Assembly: GCA_947623915.1 (NCBI GenBank) | Contig: CANQIB010000004.1 | Span: 62,001-126,000 of the forward strand | Reading direction: 5' to 3' | Source of the DNA: an uncultured Ruminiclostridium sp. | GTDB lineage: Bacteria; Bacillota; Clostridia; Oscillospirales; Ruminococcaceae | Length of the DNA: 64,000 nt | Shown: positions 63,055-64,000 of the stretch, one piece after another | Numbering within the stretch: the stretch's first letter is position 1 | How the letters are laid out: each line of letters begins with the position of its first letter | Notes under the pieces: model-generated | What the model was told of the DNA's origin: nothing | The model's input: only the letters and a program-made list of their open reading frames with translations | Database searches by the model: none | Program-made: the position numbers and the translations under genes

Positions 63055-64000
63055 TTATTTGCCGTACAACTCGTTTATCAGCCTGTTCATTTCGTTTTCT
63101 TCGGTGGATCTGCTGTCGTCGTATCTTATATCGGAGTAGCAGTCCGATATTTTGTGGATGTCACACTCGCCGAAATACAGCCCGTCCGCCTCCTTTTCCT
63201 GCTGCTCCACGGTAAAGGACGGCGACATTTTTCGACTTCGTTTTCCCAGCCACATCAGGTAAAGACGGTAGCCCGTCCTGTATTTTTTAACGGGGTCATG
63301 TTCCTTTTTGTACCGTTTGAGAAGTTCGGACGGGGAAACGTTTTCCGCTTTTTCTCTGCGCCGATAAATGACCTCGTAGCGGTCGGTGTAGTCTTCCGTA
63401 TCGTTTTCCGCCTCGTTCGGCTTGGAAAGCCGCCCGAACACTTTGTTTGCAACAAATTTGAACAGCACGACTATTTTTTTGCGGAACACGATGACCAGCA
63501 CGACTACGGCTATCAACGCAAGATAAAGGGCGATATCATGCTCGCCGCTGCTGTTTCCGGGCATCATACCGGGGCGTATTTCTCCGCTGCCCTCCATCAT
63601 CGGAGCGGTTTGCCGCCTTATATTCATAAGCAGCATATCCGCTATTTTAGCGGTGGTGGTCGCTATCCATGCCAAAAATCCCGCGATAGCGTCCTTAAAA
63701 AGCATAAGAATGAGTATCACCGCGCAGACCGTTATTATAAGCCGCGCGTTGTGAGCTTTCAGCCCGCGCGGAACGATAAGGTTCACGTTTTTCCTGCGGT
63801 CTATCTGCGCGTCGATGTTGGACTGATTTATAAGCAGCACGGTGAGCATGGACATAACTATAATCTGTACGGCTATAAGAGTACAGCAGGACGACAAAGC
63901 GGCGGAAAATCCGTCGTAAAAATCGTTTATCATGCTTTGCTGGAAAGCGGCGAAAATATAGCAGAAAAAGCTCTCGGTAAGATACGCCGCCAGCCACGGA
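63055..64000 (-). CDS. Partial membrane protein of unknown function
   Basis: Runs off the right edge of the window; its 5' end is missing. The frame stays open from the edge (WLAAYLTESFFCYIFAAF) through an internal ATG at 63933, which has no ribosome binding site. Visible hydrophobic segments: about 63900-63960 and 63830-63885, one near 63700-63760 (IITVCAVILILMLFKDAIAGFL) and one near 63480-63530 (DIALYLALIAVVVLVIVF), then a basic, acidic and Tyr-rich cytoplasmic C-terminus (residues such as RRREKAENVSPSELLKRYKK) ending EMNRLINELYGK. Function not recognised. Confidence 0.65.
   Translation of the reverse strand, partial: PWLAAYLTESFFCYIFAAFQQSMINDFYDGFSAALSSCCTLIAVQIIVMSMLTVLLINQSNIDAQIDRRKNVNLIVPRGLKAHNARLIITVCAVILILMLFKDAIAGFLAWIATTTAKIADMLLMNIRRQTAPMMEGSGEIRPGMMPGNSSGEHDIALYLALIAVVVLVIVFRKKIVVLFKFVANKVFGRLSKPNEAENDTEDYTDRYEVIYRRREKAENVSPSELLKRYKKEHDPVKKYRTGYRLYLMWLGKRSRKMSPSFTVEQQEKEADGLYFGECDIHKISDCYSDIRYDDSRSTEENEMNRLINELYGK

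Overview
The window looks like a chromosomal segment of an anaerobic, spore-forming, low-to-mid GC Firmicute, most likely a Ruminococcus/Oscillospiraceae-type clostridium. The evidence is sporulation genes (spoIIID, the ytfI/ytfJ pair, dacF), anaerobic metabolism (nrdG, a 2-oxoacid:ferredoxin oxidoreductase, a biotin-dependent carboxyltransferase set), a secreted GH5 cellulase, a chemotaxis trio, and abundant AAAGGAG/AGGAGG ribosome binding sites. No rRNA, tRNA or CRISPR array was seen. The species assignment is inference.

Region 1 (1-18.1 kb, + strand) is a cell-surface polysaccharide locus. It holds a 1548-residue multi-domain glycosyltransferase, a nucleoside hydrolase, UDP-glucose dehydrogenase, two long paralogous proteins ending in GT11 (fucosyltransferase-like) domains, an FAD oxidoreductase, and gmd, a cupin, fcl and manC for GDP-mannose and GDP-L-fucose supply. 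About 1.5 kb of the two GT11 genes is almost identical in DNA, while both ends differ, which looks like gene conversion. The second paralogue carries a run of nine G exactly between its GT11 domain and an extra SGNH domain, and a one-base slip either way stops translation there. A ghost of a second gmd copy lies just downstream. The locus ends at a strong hairpin shared with a convergent operon.

Region 2 (18.1-21.2 kb, - strand) is nrdG, a peptide-binding lipoprotein and a GT2 glycosyltransferase. Region 3 (21.3-36.6 kb, + strand) is a housekeeping block: site-2 protease, scpA-scpB-ytfI-ytfJ-dacF-rluB, then a transcarboxylase-like trio (carboxyltransferase, biotin carrier, OadA), cheA-cheW-cheR and a cellulase with four Fn3 repeats.

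Region 4 (36.6-57.1 kb) is mostly on the - strand. Reading in transcription order it holds a nucleotidyltransferase fused to a degenerate phosphohexomutase, RNase J with a long structured leader, gdpP-rplI-dnaB-tilS, hpt-ftsH, a MinD-like ATPase, the Vor-type oxidoreductase operon and an ibrA-ibrB pair. alr lies on the + strand and a divergent LCP-like membrane protein on the - strand. Region 5 (57.3-64 kb) has a DUF3343/cysteine desulfurase pair, cdaA-cdaR-mscS, spoIIID and a truncated membrane protein at the edge.

Three copies (about 39.0, 58.8 and 62.4 kb) of an undesignated 230-300 bp hairpin-rich repeat occupy intergenic gaps. Two of them sit between two copies of a local terminator hairpin in convergent gaps. 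The repeat family, the slippage-prone chimeric fucosyltransferase and the homogenised paralogues are the most unusual features of the window.
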